36,196 nt of DNA from JAWXBT01 sp964523015 (lineage in GTDB: Bacteria > Bdellovibrionota_C > UBA2361 > J135): positions 1-36,196 of the forward strand of contig CAZFXN010000029.1 of assembly GCA_964523015.1 (NCBI GenBank), in the 5' to 3' direction. Under the pieces are notes generated by a model. The model was given only the letters and a program-made list of their open reading frames with translations, was not told the origin of the DNA and made no database searches. Positions 26,269 to 34,632 of the stretch are shown here, piece by piece. The translations under genes and the position numbers were made by a program. Every line of letters begins with the position of its first letter. The stretch's first letter is position 1.

Positions 26269-27825
26269 ATGGCCCTAAACGTCACCCCTTTTTTAAAACT
26301 ATACGCGAACTACCGTTCCTTACTTTTAAAAAAGCAGGGTTCTACACGAGCTACTCTTAAAACTACTCAAGAAAATGAGCTGCTAAAATTAGTATCAACT
26401 GCCTCTAACACTAGATTTGGCAAGGACCATAACTTTTCAAAGATAAAGTCAGTCTTAGATTATCAAAAAAATGTGCCATTAAGACGATACGAAGAGATGT
26501 GGGAGGAGTATTGGAAAAATGATTTTCCGAATCTTGATAATTGCTCTTGGCCTGGGAAAATTCCCTTTTTTACCTTAAGCTCTGGAACCACATCCGGAGC
26601 AACCAAGTATATTCCGTATACTAAAGAGATAATGAACTCTACTACGAAGGCTGGGGTGGATCTGCTTGTCCATCACGTTCTTAATAGACCAAAGAGTCAG
26701 ATCCTTGGTGGAAAAAGTTTTATACTTACTGGCAGCACCGAACTAAATGAATACGCTCCAAATGTAATTGGTGGTGACATGTCTGGGATCTGCATGAAGA
26801 TGATGCCTAAGTGGGCTAGAAGTAGATCATATCCACCAACAGAAGTAAGTGGGATAAAAAGTTGGGAACAGATGATCGATTCCTTTGCTGAGAGATCTCT
26901 ATCTGCGGATATTAGATCCCTAAACGGAGCGCCTAGTTGGATGCTTCTCTTTTTAGATAAGTTACAGAAGTTAAGACCTGAGAGTGATGGTAAATTAGCA
27001 GCTCTTTATCCAAATCTAGAGATGCTCGTTCATGGCGGAATGAGCTTTGCTCCATATAAAAAGATCTACGATCAATTACTTGAGGGAAGTAATGCAGAAA
27101 CCAGAGAGGTTTATCCAGCTAGTGAAGGTTTTATTGCTGTTCAAGATCAAGGATACAATGAGGGAATGCGCTTGATCATTGATCACGGAATATTTTATGA
27201 GTTTATTCCTTTTGAAGAACTAGGAAGCTCCAATCCGACAAGACATTGGATCGGCAATGTTGAAAAAGACATTGATTATGCAGTTGTCTTAACAACTCGA
27301 GCAGGTCTTTGGTCTTACATCATCGGAGATCTTGTTCGTTTTATCGAGATAACTCCACCTAGGCTTTTTATGACTGGCAGAACTTCTTATATGCTTTCTG
27401 CCGTTGGAGAGCATCTGATCGGTGAAGAGATTGATAAGTGTATTTTGTCCGCGGCAGAAGAAACAAAACTTCAAATATCAGAATATTCTGTTGGTGCAGT
27501 ATTCCCAAAATCAAATGCTGAGCTTGTTGGACATAAATACGTAATAGAATTTACTAATGACTCTATTTCTGAAGAAAAACAGCAACTATTTATGAAATCT
27601 CTTGATAAAAAACTACAAGACATTAATGAAGATTACGCTGCTCATCGAAAGAATGAGTATGGCCTTTATCCACCAGCACTTTTAGTAGCCAGAAAGAATG
27701 CATTTAACGAATGGATGAGAAGCCGTGGCAAACATGGTGGGCAAAATAAAGTTCCGCGGGTTATTACAAAGGATGAGATCTTTAAAGATCTATTAGATTT
27801 TGTTTCAAAGTATAATCAGAATTAA
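26269..27825 (+). CDS. GH3-family acyl-amido synthetase
   Basis: A 518-aa GH3 (auxin-responsive promoter family) protein, adenylate-forming enzymes that activate a carboxylic acid with ATP and couple it to an amine. The ATP/AMP loop SSGTTSGATKYIP lies at 104-116; further family blocks are VHGGMSF, YPASEGFI, YAVVLTTRAGLWSYIIGDLVRF and FMTGRTSYMLSAVGEHL, then a C-terminal subdomain. In plants these conjugate hormones with amino acids; bacterial members are common in Bacteroidetes and other Gram-negatives but their substrates are mostly unknown. Length is normal. The ATG has no Shine-Dalgarno. It is followed by the structured RNA region on the opposite strand. Confidence 0.9.
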   Translation: MALNVTPFLKLYANYRSLLLKKQGSTRATLKTTQENELLKLVSTASNTRFGKDHNFSKIKSVLDYQKNVPLRRYEEMWEEYWKNDFPNLDNCSWPGKIPFFTLSSGTTSGATKYIPYTKEIMNSTTKAGVDLLVHHVLNRPKSQILGGKSFILTGSTELNEYAPNVIGGDMSGICMKMMPKWARSRSYPPTEVSGIKSWEQMIDSFAERSLSADIRSLNGAPSWMLLFLDKLQKLRPESDGKLAALYPNLEMLVHGGMSFAPYKKIYDQLLEGSNAETREVYPASEGFIAVQDQGYNEGMRLIIDHGIFYEFIPFEELGSSNPTRHWIGNVEKDIDYAVVLTTRAGLWSYIIGDLVRFIEITPPRLFMTGRTSYMLSAVGEHLIGEEIDKCILSAAEETKLQISEYSVGAVFPKSNAELVGHKYVIEFTNDSISEEKQQLFMKSLDKKLQDINEDYAAHRKNEYGLYPPALLVARKNAFNEWMRSRGKHGGQNKVPRVITKDEIFKDLLDFVSKYNQN

Positions 27826-27890
27826 AAAATAGAGCTAAGAAACAGAGACAAAAAAGGACGGATTAGAGAGGTAAGATTAAACCTTTAAAA

Positions 27891-28277
27891 TTTATGAGTT
27901 TCGGTGACCTGGCCTTAAGGGAGGGCTTCCTTAAGACCAAGTCCTTGCCGAAACATCCAGTTCGATCGTCATAACCCGGGGAACGAGCCTGACGAACTAC
28001 CCTCTACCTAGGTGGCTCTCTGACTAACAGCAAAGCCAACTAGGAGATGTGGATCACCCCCTTTTCAACCCCCGACGATCGAACAGGTTCAGACCGGTCA
28101 ACACGCTCATGGTTGGAGGTTCTCCCTTAGGGATGACTTCCATCTTTCCAACTCCTGAAGGTCACAGATGCCCTAGTCAGAAACAGGAAGTCTTCTTTTG
28201 TTGAGATGCTTCAGGTATGGGCACAAAAGAGGGTGATTTCCATCTTCTGTACCCACAAGCCAAAATCAACTCATAAA
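27891..28277 (-). ncRNA. Large structured RNA candidate (about 390 nt), family unknown
   Basis: A region without coding that holds an ordered set of helices. Closing stem P1 pairs 27891-27897 with 28271-28277. Inside: 27898-27904 with 27948-27954; a long hairpin 27906-27920 with 27929-27943; 27960-27970 with 28074-28084 (11 bp, perfect, GTTCGATCGTC) enclosing 28007-28017 with 28034-28044; 28112-28117 with 28147-28152; 28154-28160 with 28209-28215; 28218-28225 with 28248-28255. A further 7-bp pair, 28135-28141 with 28186-28192, crosses the last-but-one and predicts a pseudoknot. Three internal C/A positions (27909:27940, 27913:27936 and 28222:28251) are mismatches if read on plus but G-U wobbles on minus, favouring the minus strand; a helix-end extension points weakly the other way. 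It is more GC-rich than the flanking genes. I see no RNase P, tmRNA, SRP or 6S motif. Confidence 0.7.
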
Positions 28278-28294
28278 ACCAACATCTCACCTCT

Positions 28295-28330
28295 CTGCAA
28301 TTTCGGTTAAAGATAACCTAAAATTGGCAG
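28295..28330. other. Hairpin flanking the structured RNA
   Basis: CTGC-AATTT-C-GGTTA pairs with TAACC-TA-AAATT-G-GCAG around an AAGA loop (28295-28330). If the RNA is made from the minus strand this lies at its 5' side, as an extra domain or leader hairpin; no U-tract follows on either strand, so a terminator is unlikely. Between it and the next gene (28331-28448) I see only AT-rich sequence, with a weak minus-strand TTGATA/TATCTC pair. Confidence 0.55.
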
Positions 28331-28448
28331 AAAGATTAGTAATAGTGATACTGCTCAAGATAGAGATACTACGAATTGAAAACATATCAAAGGATAATTT
28401 TTGTGGATAAATTTTGTTTAGTAGCGCGGTAAAATAGAAACCTATAAT

Positions 28449-30296
28449 ATGGCTGACATGAATTATATCTGGCCTATTTTTCTAACTTTTATTCAGCTTT
28501 TGCTATTTGCGGTTACTCCTCTTTTACACCTAAGGCTCGGATTAATCCTGCATGCCATTGTCCGTAAAACCCGCAAAAATGAGGACTGCGCGGATCCGAA
28601 CCTGTCTGAAGTTTACTTTCCTGGCCTTCTTGTTTTTCTAGTCGCAACCTTCTCTTTAAAATGTCTAGGTCTTTCCTGGCTACTAACTTCAATCATTACT
28701 CTTTTGCCACTGCTATATAAATCTAAAGAAAACAGAGAGATCTTACTCAAACTTCGCTCAGTACCTCTGACCTTTAATTTTGCTCTCTGGTTTTTTGTTA
28801 TACTCGCTTTAGGAATAAGCTTGGTTGACTCAACAAAAAGTGTTCAAACACTTTGGATTAATACGTATGGGGATCTCGCTTTTCATACAGGAATTATCTC
28901 CTCATTTGCATTGGCTGATAATTTTCCACCGATTAATCAAACATTCTCTGGTACTACACTTACTTATCCATTCTTAATGAACTTATGGACAGCATCACTT
29001 TGGTGGCCCGATCCTAATTTTACAGCCTTTGGTATCACTCTACTAATTCAATGGATCTCAATCTGGACAGCTCTTTACTTCATACTAGATGGAGACAGGC
29101 TAAAGATCCTTCCATGGGCTACGCTATTTGGTGGTGGAAGTTTACTAATGCTGGGAACTCACTCAGGTGAGAATATTAAGATAAATTATCCGTGGGCCGT
29201 CTTTCTAACTACAACGTGGATCCCACAAAGAACTGCACTGCTAGGACTGTTAGGTACGATGACCGTATTAAAACAGTTCCATACCTATCTAAAAAATTCA
29301 GATGAATCTTGGCGGTTAATATTTGCTGGTATTACCCTAGCTTTTTCTCCCCTAATCCATACCCATCTTTTTCTTATTACATCATTCTATATAGGATCTT
29401 TACTTTTATTAAAGTCAAATTCCCTGACATTTCGTCCATTAATTTCTTTCACTCTTTCGATGACCCCGTCCTTTCTCTCCTTGCCCTGGTTACTAGGCAA
29501 GGAATCTATAATCTCGCTTAAACCTGGATGGATGCCCTGGAAGGGAGATTTTCCTTACTTCTCAGAGATGTTAAGCCCGATGTTAAGCCCGATCTTAAAC
29601 TCGGCGAATATGTGGATCCATAATGGCGCTCTCTGGTTTTTTCTCTTTGCAGTACTTTGGTGGGCAACTAAAGCTCATCTACATTTCATTATCCTTACTT
29701 TGCTATTTATAGCGGGGAATATTATCCAGATAGCAGTATGGGAATGGGATCAGATGAAGATCTTTATGGCTCTTTACGTTATTTTCCTTTCAATATGGAC
29801 ACTAGAGAAACCAACTAAAAAAATAGTAATCTCTCACTATTTTCTTTTACTATCTCTTTTACCTGGAGTGCTTGAACTAGTATTAGTTTTAAATGAAGGT
29901 AAGGACTACACTGTATATTCAGTCGACGATATTAAACGACAGAAAGAGATATTAGAGATAACTCCGAAAGACGCAGTTATTTTAGCAGCCCCACTTCATA
30001 ACTCTCCAGTAACACTTAGTGGAAGAAAACTTTTTCTTGGATTCCCAGGAACGCTTTATTCTCACGGCTTAAAATACCAGGATCGAGAGCAGTTGATAAC
30101 GACCCTTTATGAAGCATTGGAATGCGCAGAGCATCCTGATTATATGAATTCAAAAAATCGAATCTGTCCAAACTATCTTTTGTGGACTAACAATGAATAC
30201 ACCCGCTGGGGTGGCATCGATGCGAAAAGCAAAGCGCTTCTAGAGAAGACCTCTTCAAATTACATCTATAAGATTATCGGCAAAAACAATTCTTAG
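28449..30296 (+). CDS. Large polytopic membrane protein, GT-C glycosyltransferase-like
   Basis: A 615-aa protein with about thirteen membrane helices and a C-terminal soluble domain (about 485-615). After the third helix the segment INTYGDLAFHTGIISSFALADNFPP contains an acidic D-x-x-x-H loop like those of GT-C-fold transferases, and the block FSGTTLTYPFLMNLW is shared with a family of bacterial membrane proteins of that type. The product probably transfers a sugar from a polyprenyl-linked donor outside the membrane, but this is inferred from topology and the loop only. The start ATG follows TATAAT by zero bases, with no Shine-Dalgarno; an in-frame ATG exists three codons in. A 12-bp tandem repeat encodes LSPM repeats. 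It converges on the 82-aa gene. Confidence 0.65.
   Translation: MADMNYIWPIFLTFIQLLLFAVTPLLHLRLGLILHAIVRKTRKNEDCADPNLSEVYFPGLLVFLVATFSLKCLGLSWLLTSIITLLPLLYKSKENREILLKLRSVPLTFNFALWFFVILALGISLVDSTKSVQTLWINTYGDLAFHTGIISSFALADNFPPINQTFSGTTLTYPFLMNLWTASLWWPDPNFTAFGITLLIQWISIWTALYFILDGDRLKILPWATLFGGGSLLMLGTHSGENIKINYPWAVFLTTTWIPQRTALLGLLGTMTVLKQFHTYLKNSDESWRLIFAGITLAFSPLIHTHLFLITSFYIGSLLLLKSNSLTFRPLISFTLSMTPSFLSLPWLLGKESIISLKPGWMPWKGDFPYFSEMLSPMLSPILNSANMWIHNGALWFFLFAVLWWATKAHLHFIILTLLFIAGNIIQIAVWEWDQMKIFMALYVIFLSIWTLEKPTKKIVISHYFLLLSLLPGVLELVLVLNEGKDYTVYSVDDIKRQKEILEITPKDAVILAAPLHNSPVTLSGRKLFLGFPGTLYSHGLKYQDREQLITTLYEALECAEHPDYMNSKNRICPNYLLWTNNEYTRWGGIDAKSKALLEKTSSNYIYKIIGKNNS
29567..29590 (+). repeat. 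Two perfect 12-bp tandem repeats
   Basis: GATGTTAAGCCC occurs at 29567-29578 and 29579-29590, then a degenerate third copy. In the frame of the GT-C-like gene it encodes Met-Leu-Ser-Pro repeats. In frame, so copy number would change only the loop length. Confidence 0.9.
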
Positions 30297-30321
30297 AATT
30301 TGATGTATTAGAACATCAAGA

Positions 30322-30570
30322 CTAAAACATAACTGCTGAATTAGATCTATCAACCAGGGATTCAACTGCACCAAGATAAAGTGTTATGGAATCTGTAACC
30401 GGTCCAGATGCTGCAAGAAGCTCTGAAAGTTGCGCACGACTTGGAGAATGATTTCTTACTTTGGCCCAGCGAGGATATGGACTTTCCCAATTCCAGTCAT
30501 ATTCAATAAGCTCAACCCATTCACCATCGAACTTAGCTAAAATCTGTGACCAGGACATAGTCTTTTCCAT
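30322..30570 (-). CDS. Small conserved-looking cytoplasmic protein of unknown function
   Basis: An 82-aa soluble protein, W- and E-rich: GEWVELIEYDWNWESPYPRW, then KVRNHSPSRAQLSELL. The pattern (GEWV-L-E/D-Y-x-W ... RxHSxxR) resembles short hypothetical proteins that appear singly in many bacteria; I do not know a function. GGAG stands six bases before the ATG at 30570, favouring that start over a second ATG four codons in. It has its own strand between the convergent GT-C-like gene and divergent hisS. Confidence 0.65.
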   Translation of the reverse strand: MEKTMSWSQILAKFDGEWVELIEYDWNWESPYPRWAKVRNHSPSRAQLSELLAASGPVTDSITLYLGAVESLVDRSNSAVMF

Positions 30571-30717
30571 AAAGCTTCTCCAACCAAATGTGAATAGAAA
30601 GGTGAATAGAAGTGTACTTGATCTTTAATAACTAAGGAAGCTATATCAATACCTACTTAAGCCTTAGGACAACTCAAACAGTTGACACCTTAAGAGGCAA
30701 CAAATAAAGTTCGCTTT

Positions 30718-32034
30718 ATGGCTAAAATAGCTCCAATTTCCGGCTTTCCTGAGTGGCTTCCTCAACACAAGATTATAGAAGACCATGTTATCCAAACGAT
30801 TAAAAATATCTACATCAGCCATGGATATACATCCATAGAGACTAGGTCTGTTGAACATTTGTCTACCCTTGCTTCAAAGGGTGAAATTAGCAAAGAGATT
30901 TATGCGCTAAGTAGAGCTCAGGGTGAAGTTGAAGCCGTTAGTGATACAACACTGGCATTACACTTTGACCTTACGATCCCATTTGCCAGATATGTCGCTC
31001 AAAATTTTTCAGAGTTAGATTTCCCATTTAAGAGATATCAACTACAAAGATCTTGGCGTGGCGAACGTCCTCAAGAGGGTCGCTTCAGGGAGTTCTATCA
31101 GTTTGATATTGATGTTGTTAGCCTTGAGGATCTACCTCAGTGTCACGATGCTGAGATGGTCACTATTATTTTTAAAACTTTTACTGCTCTAAACCTCGGT
31201 GATTTTAGAATTAAGGTTAATAACAGAAAACTTCTGTTAGGAATCTATGAGCATTTTGGATTAACTCCAGAGCAAAGAAATGAAGCTGTAATAACAGTAG
31301 ATAAAATCAACAAGATTGGTGCTGAGGCTGTTGTTAATGAACTAGAAGCTAAGGGAATTTCTAGAGAGAATGCGCTTGGAATTGTTAAGGTATCTGAGCT
31401 TCAGCTAATTCCTTCAAAGTTTAATCAGATTATCAACGGTCTTGGGCCTAAAAATACCTTATTTAACGAAGGTGTAGCTGAAATTAATTCCTTACTTCAG
31501 CTACTAAGTGATGATACGCAAAAAAATGTCATTATCGATATAAGCTTAGCGCGTGGGCTTGATTACTATACCGGCACAATTATAGAGACTATTCTTATCG
31601 ATCATCTTTCATTTGGTTCCGTCGCAGGTGGTGGAAGATATGAAAACTTAACCTCTAGATTCAGTAACAAAAAAATACCAGGTGTTGGAATTTCAATAGG
31701 TGTTACTCGACTAATGTCCCTTATTGTATCAAAGGGGATAATTAAAGCTAAAGAAAGATCCCCAACTAAAGTGTTAATCGCACTAAATTCAGGTCCAGAA
31801 TTTATATCCTGCCTCAGTGTAGCAGAGGCGCTACGTAGCCAAGGAATTCCTACAGAGGTATTTCATAAACCCCTAAAGCTCGGTAAACAGATAGAGTATG
31901 CCGATAAAAAAGGGATAAGGTACGTCCTCTTTTTACAAGACGGTGGAAAGCTTGAGCTTAAAGATTTAATCTCTAAGGAGCAAAAACCCGTCTCGATTAG
32001 TGATATAGCTGATATTATAGCTACTTTGTTATAA
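30718..32034 (+). CDS. hisS: Histidyl-tRNA synthetase
   Basis: A 438-aa class II aminoacyl-tRNA synthetase that charges tRNA-His. Motif 2 is RSWRGERPQEGRFREFYQFD (about 111-130); the histidine-specific loops are ARGLDYYTGT near 280 and SVAGGGRYENL; motif 3 is PGVGISIGVTRL. The C-terminal anticodon-binding domain (about 345-438) is present, so this is HisRS rather than the HisZ paralogue. Length is standard. The ATG lacks a Shine-Dalgarno (only AAAG, too distant). Its partner in the pathway, tRNA-His, is not in the window. It lies 82 bases upstream of the HtrA gene, which has its own promoter. Confidence 0.93.
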   Translation: MAKIAPISGFPEWLPQHKIIEDHVIQTIKNIYISHGYTSIETRSVEHLSTLASKGEISKEIYALSRAQGEVEAVSDTTLALHFDLTIPFARYVAQNFSELDFPFKRYQLQRSWRGERPQEGRFREFYQFDIDVVSLEDLPQCHDAEMVTIIFKTFTALNLGDFRIKVNNRKLLLGIYEHFGLTPEQRNEAVITVDKINKIGAEAVVNELEAKGISRENALGIVKVSELQLIPSKFNQIINGLGPKNTLFNEGVAEINSLLQLLSDDTQKNVIIDISLARGLDYYTGTIIETILIDHLSFGSVAGGGRYENLTSRFSNKKIPGVGISIGVTRLMSLIVSKGIIKAKERSPTKVLIALNSGPEFISCLSVAEALRSQGIPTEVFHKPLKLGKQIEYADKKGIRYVLFLQDGGKLELKDLISKEQKPVSISDIADIIATLL

Positions 32035-32052
32035 TATTCTTACCGATACTCT

Positions 32053-32081
32053 TTTCAGATTTGAATACTATCCGTTATAAT
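32053..32081 (+). promoter_or_regulatory. Sigma-70-like promoter for the HtrA gene
   Basis: A perfect TATAAT (32076-32081) has TTTCAG (32053-32058) 17 bases upstream, a fair -35 (three of six). Transcription would start about 32088, giving a leader of roughly 29 bases before the ATG with no Shine-Dalgarno. Confidence 0.5.
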
Positions 32082-32116
32082 ACGTCTTAAACCGTTGTTA
32101 ATTTTATTTACACAAT

Positions 32117-33637
32117 ATGAAAATGATGAAATCGATCTTATTTGCTATTACTGTCTTTTCCTTTGTTCTTTCAACTTCTGCTTTCTCTTTAAACGAGGAT
32201 TCCTCTATTCAGACCCCCTCTACTCAAACTCCCTCCGCTCAAACTTCTTCCACTCAAAAATCTATGGAATACGCGACGGCTCTCTCTTCTGCTTTTGAGA
32301 ATGCTGCAATCGTAATTCGCCCATCTGTTGTTAATATTAGCTCCTTAAAACATGCCAGGCCAGCACAGCAAACAAACAGACCGATGCGTCGAAAACAACA
32401 AAGTCCTTTTTCGAATCCGTACGAAGATTTCTTGAATGAGGATTTTTTTGAACATTTTTTCCGTCAACAGAACCCTAAAAATCCCAGAGGACAGGCCCAG
32501 CAAGGATTAGGTACGGGTGTGATTATTGATACAGAGGGTCATATCATAACTAACAACCATGTAGTTAATGAGGCGGATGAAGTTACAGTTAGACTTACAA
32601 ATCAGAAAGAGTACAAAGCTGAAGTAATTGGTACCGATCCAAAAACAGATTTGGCTGTTATTAAAATTAAAGCCCCTTCTTTAGTGCCGGCAACTTTTGG
32701 AGATTCAGATAAATTGAAAATTGGCGAATGGGTTGTAGCCGCAGGAAATCCTTTCGGTCTCGACAACACTATTACTGCTGGAATTGTCAGTGCAAAAGGA
32801 AGATCTAATGTTGGAATTGTAGACTATGAAGATTTTATACAAACTGATGCTGCTATAAATCCAGGCAATAGCGGTGGTCCTTTAGTTAACCTAAGAGGGG
32901 AGGTCGTTGGTATCAATTCAGCTATCTTCAGTAAGAGTGGCGGATATATGGGGATCGGATTCTCAATTCCATCAAGCATGGTTCAAAATATAATCTCTAA
33001 CTTGGTTGATAATGGTCGAGTAATTCGTGGCTGGCTTGGAGTGATGATTCAAAATATTGATGAAGACTTAGCTCAATCATTCGGTTTTAAGAGTACAAAA
33101 GGAGCCCTAGTTGGAGATGTTACTAAGGATAGTCCTGCTTCAAAAGGTGGGCTACGACAAGGAGATATCCTCATATCGTATAACGGAAAGGAAATTGACA
33201 ACGTTACACATTTAAGAAAAATGGTTGCAGAAACCAAACCAAACTCATCGATCAATCTAGAGGTGTTTAGAGACAGGAAAACAAGTACTGTTAATATTAA
33301 GATCTTAGAGCTCTCTGGGGATAAGATTGAAGAGCAACCTGAAGAAGCAAAGCTAGAACTTGGTGTGGCCTTAAGAGATATCACCCCTGAGATTGCACGA
33401 GAGCTAAGGCTCTCTAATAGAAAAGGGGCGATAGTAGTAGAAGTAGAGCCAGGTAGCGTAGCTTCAAGATCCGGACTTCAACCAGGCGATATCATCTTAC
33501 AATTTAATGATAGTGACGTTAGCTCCGTCAGTGAGTTTGAAAAAACACTTAAAAAAACTGATGGCTCAAAAGGCTTCAGGCTGACTGTTCAAAGCGGTGA
33601 ATATCAGAGATACGTTTTTATAAAATCTATTAAGTAA
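32117..33637 (+). CDS. degQ: Periplasmic serine protease of the DegP/HtrA family
   Basis: A 506-aa Do-like protease and chaperone. A signal peptide (about 1-23, ending SAF) is followed by a Gln/Thr/Pro/Ser linker with degenerate QTPS repeats. The trypsin-like domain has catalytic His148 (TNNHVV), Asp178 (PKTDLAVIK) and Ser252 (GNSGGPL), all present. Two PDZ domains follow (about 295-390 and 405-500), including GWLGVMIQNI and SGLQPGDIILQFND. Two PDZ domains fit DegP/DegQ rather than DegS. The long loop between the linker and His148 (PMRRKQQSPFSN) is family-typical (the LA loop). It should degrade misfolded envelope proteins. Its own promoter lies at 32053-32081; a hairpin at 33665 follows. Confidence 0.9.
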   Translation: MKMMKSILFAITVFSFVLSTSAFSLNEDSSIQTPSTQTPSAQTSSTQKSMEYATALSSAFENAAIVIRPSVVNISSLKHARPAQQTNRPMRRKQQSPFSNPYEDFLNEDFFEHFFRQQNPKNPRGQAQQGLGTGVIIDTEGHIITNNHVVNEADEVTVRLTNQKEYKAEVIGTDPKTDLAVIKIKAPSLVPATFGDSDKLKIGEWVVAAGNPFGLDNTITAGIVSAKGRSNVGIVDYEDFIQTDAAINPGNSGGPLVNLRGEVVGINSAIFSKSGGYMGIGFSIPSSMVQNIISNLVDNGRVIRGWLGVMIQNIDEDLAQSFGFKSTKGALVGDVTKDSPASKGGLRQGDILISYNGKEIDNVTHLRKMVAETKPNSSINLEVFRDRKTSTVNIKILELSGDKIEEQPEEAKLELGVALRDITPEIARELRLSNRKGAIVVEVEPGSVASRSGLQPGDIILQFNDSDVSSVSEFEKTLKKTDGSKGFRLTVQSGEYQRYVFIKSIK

Positions 33638-33664
33638 ATCTTTTCAATATAACTCACAAAAATT

Positions 33665-33691
33665 ATAGCGGGAGCTAGTTGCTCCCGCTAT
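33665..33691. terminator. Stem-loop after the HtrA gene, probable terminator
   Basis: A perfect 11-bp GC-rich stem (ATAGCGGGAGC with GCTCCCGCTAT, five-base loop). The U-run typical of an intrinsic terminator is not downstream on plus (CTTCGCC follows), but an A-run precedes it, so the U-run is present for minus-strand transcripts. It may end HtrA transcription and block antisense transcription from the cassette. Confidence 0.65.
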
Positions 33692-33833
33692 CTTCGCCTA
33701 TTGTAAGCTTAATAACCTTATGTAATTATTCAAAAATAACGGCAGATTGAAAAATAACGATTATCAGGTAGTATCACTCCCCCTGCAATTTTTTGATCCT
33801 TACATAAATCACATATCGAGAAGATAAGTTTTT

Positions 33834-33873
33834 CTGTTTCTCAGAAAAGAAAGTATTTTTTTCTGAGAAACAG
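33834..33873. repeat. Perfect 15-bp inverted repeat
   Basis: CTGTTTCTCAGAAAA (33834-33848) and its exact complement TTTTCTGAGAAACAG (33859-33873) around a ten-base loop. It could be a hairpin, an operator or a boundary of the GC-rich cassette. It has T runs on both sides of the stem. Confidence 0.8.
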
Positions 33874-33903
33874 CACATATATATAAGGTTTTAAAATCAT
33901 TAG

Positions 33904-33988
33904 CCCCTTGTCAGTATTGTAGATAAAAGGCCCACTCTTAAGGGTCCATCTTTAAAAGTCCACCCTTAAATCTACAATGCTGACAGGG
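33904..33988 (+). promoter_or_regulatory. Structured leader of the GC-rich orphan gene
   Basis: A nested stem-loop: 33909-33924 pairs with 33970-33985 (16 bp, one G-U wobble on the plus strand), extended by CCC (33905-33907)/GGG (33986-33988), and encloses TTAAGGGT/ACCCTTAA (33938-33945 with 33962-33969). The wobble supports transcription on plus, into the orphan gene 46 bases downstream. It could be a structured 5' leader or a recombination-site-like palindrome; I recognise no riboswitch. Confidence 0.6.
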
Positions 33989-34034
33989 AACTTCCTCCCT
34001 GCATAGCATTACCAAACCCCGGGAGGAGGAGCTG

Positions 34035-34580
34035 ATGATTCTTAGATGTGCGGAAGGAGAGTGTCGGATTGAGATGATCGGAGTACCCCACAGAGCCGAT
34101 CTCTCAGATGTTCAAGATGGTGCTTTCATCACTGAGAAGCGACCTGACCACAGAACTCTTGACCTCTCCTCATCGAACATGATGGGGATGAGTCAAATTC
34201 GGCCGATCCCTCAAGGAATTTGGGATCTCCCCGAGTTCTTGAGTCTGATCGCAGACCGGCTCGCACTGTACCCTTGCCCTCAGCTGGAACACCCATTTGC
34301 TTTGGTCGTGCTGCGGGGACAATCCCGCTCTCGACCGAGGTACATGGGAGAAGCCAGACAGATGCGAGGCAAGGTGGCAGAGGCTTGGAACATGAGGAGC
34401 GAGGATACTCAGATCCTCTTTGCCAAGTGGAACGAGATCGAGGAGCAACGTGGAGAGTTCCAGATGGCGTTTCTGCATCATGGTTGGGATTCCCTGCCAA
34501 CGATGCTCGACTACGCCGGATGCGATCTCGAACGGAAGCCCCGGATGAGTCATCGCAAGATCTACACTCACGCTGACTGA
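34035..34580 (+). CDS. Orphan 181-aa protein in a GC-rich cassette
   Basis: A 181-aa soluble protein with no family I recognise. Charged and Met/Arg-rich (RSRPRYMGEARQMRGK), with a Pro/Trp-containing middle and a C-terminal YAGCDLERKP. The gene has GC-rich codon use (many third-position G/C), unlike every neighbour, and GGGAGGAGGAGCTG at 34021-34034 gives the strongest Shine-Dalgarno in the window. These and the flanking hairpins (33904 and 34596) suggest a horizontally acquired one-gene cassette. Because the region has few stops, reverse-strand and +1 frames are also open; the plus frame is supported by the Shine-Dalgarno, codon pattern and terminator. No transposase, integrase or toxin motif is visible. 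Confidence 0.65.
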   Translation: MILRCAEGECRIEMIGVPHRADLSDVQDGAFITEKRPDHRTLDLSSSNMMGMSQIRPIPQGIWDLPEFLSLIADRLALYPCPQLEHPFALVVLRGQSRSRPRYMGEARQMRGKVAEAWNMRSEDTQILFAKWNEIEEQRGEFQMAFLHHGWDSLPTMLDYAGCDLERKPRMSHRKIYTHAD

Positions 34581-34595
34581 GCCGACTGACACGAT

Positions 34596-34631
34596 CGAGC
34601 GGCACTTAGACCAAACTCTAAGTGCCGCTCG
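34596..34631 (+). terminator. Intrinsic terminator of the orphan cassette
   Basis: A perfect 14-bp stem (CGAGCGGCACTTAG with CTAAGTGCCGCTCG, loop ACCAAACT). It lies 15 bases after the stop of the 181-aa gene. The T-rich run (ATTTTTTATTTAATTTTTT) is not immediately adjacent but follows a 36-base C-rich repeat. Confidence 0.75.
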
Positions 34632-34632
34632 G

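Larger units (their letters stand above)
33692..34017. other. AT-rich intergenic region with two large inverted repeats
   Basis: No gene is supported in this 326-base stretch. A 15-bp perfect inverted repeat (33834-33848 with 33859-33873, loop of ten) is followed after 30 bases by a second, larger one (33904-33988) described separately. The 33874-33900 segment is ATATAT-rich. The composition changes from AT-rich to GC-rich at about 33985, marking the beginning of the orphan cassette. Confidence 0.7.

Noticed and set aside
27891..28277. RNase P RNA, tmRNA, SRP RNA or a group I/II intron
   Set aside because: None of the diagnostic sequences is present: no GAGGAAAGUCC of RNase P, no tRNA-like T-arm and tag reading frame of tmRNA (an A-CCA after the closing stem on plus is not preceded by a T-arm), no SRP GGAAGG-type loop, no intron domain V. 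The identity is left open.
28443..28448. TATAAT directly before the GT-C-like gene as a promoter
   Set aside because: It abuts the ATG, leaving no room for a start site, and no -35 element stands 17 bases upstream.
30299..30319. Terminator between the GT-C-like gene and the 82-aa gene
   Set aside because: The 7-bp TTGATGT/ACATCAA hairpin is AT-rich and has no T run on either strand.
34129..34605. Reverse-strand genes overlapping the orphan cassette
   Set aside because: They are open because the GC-rich sequence has few stops, and lack ribosome-binding sites; the plus-strand gene has the strong Shine-Dalgarno and terminator.
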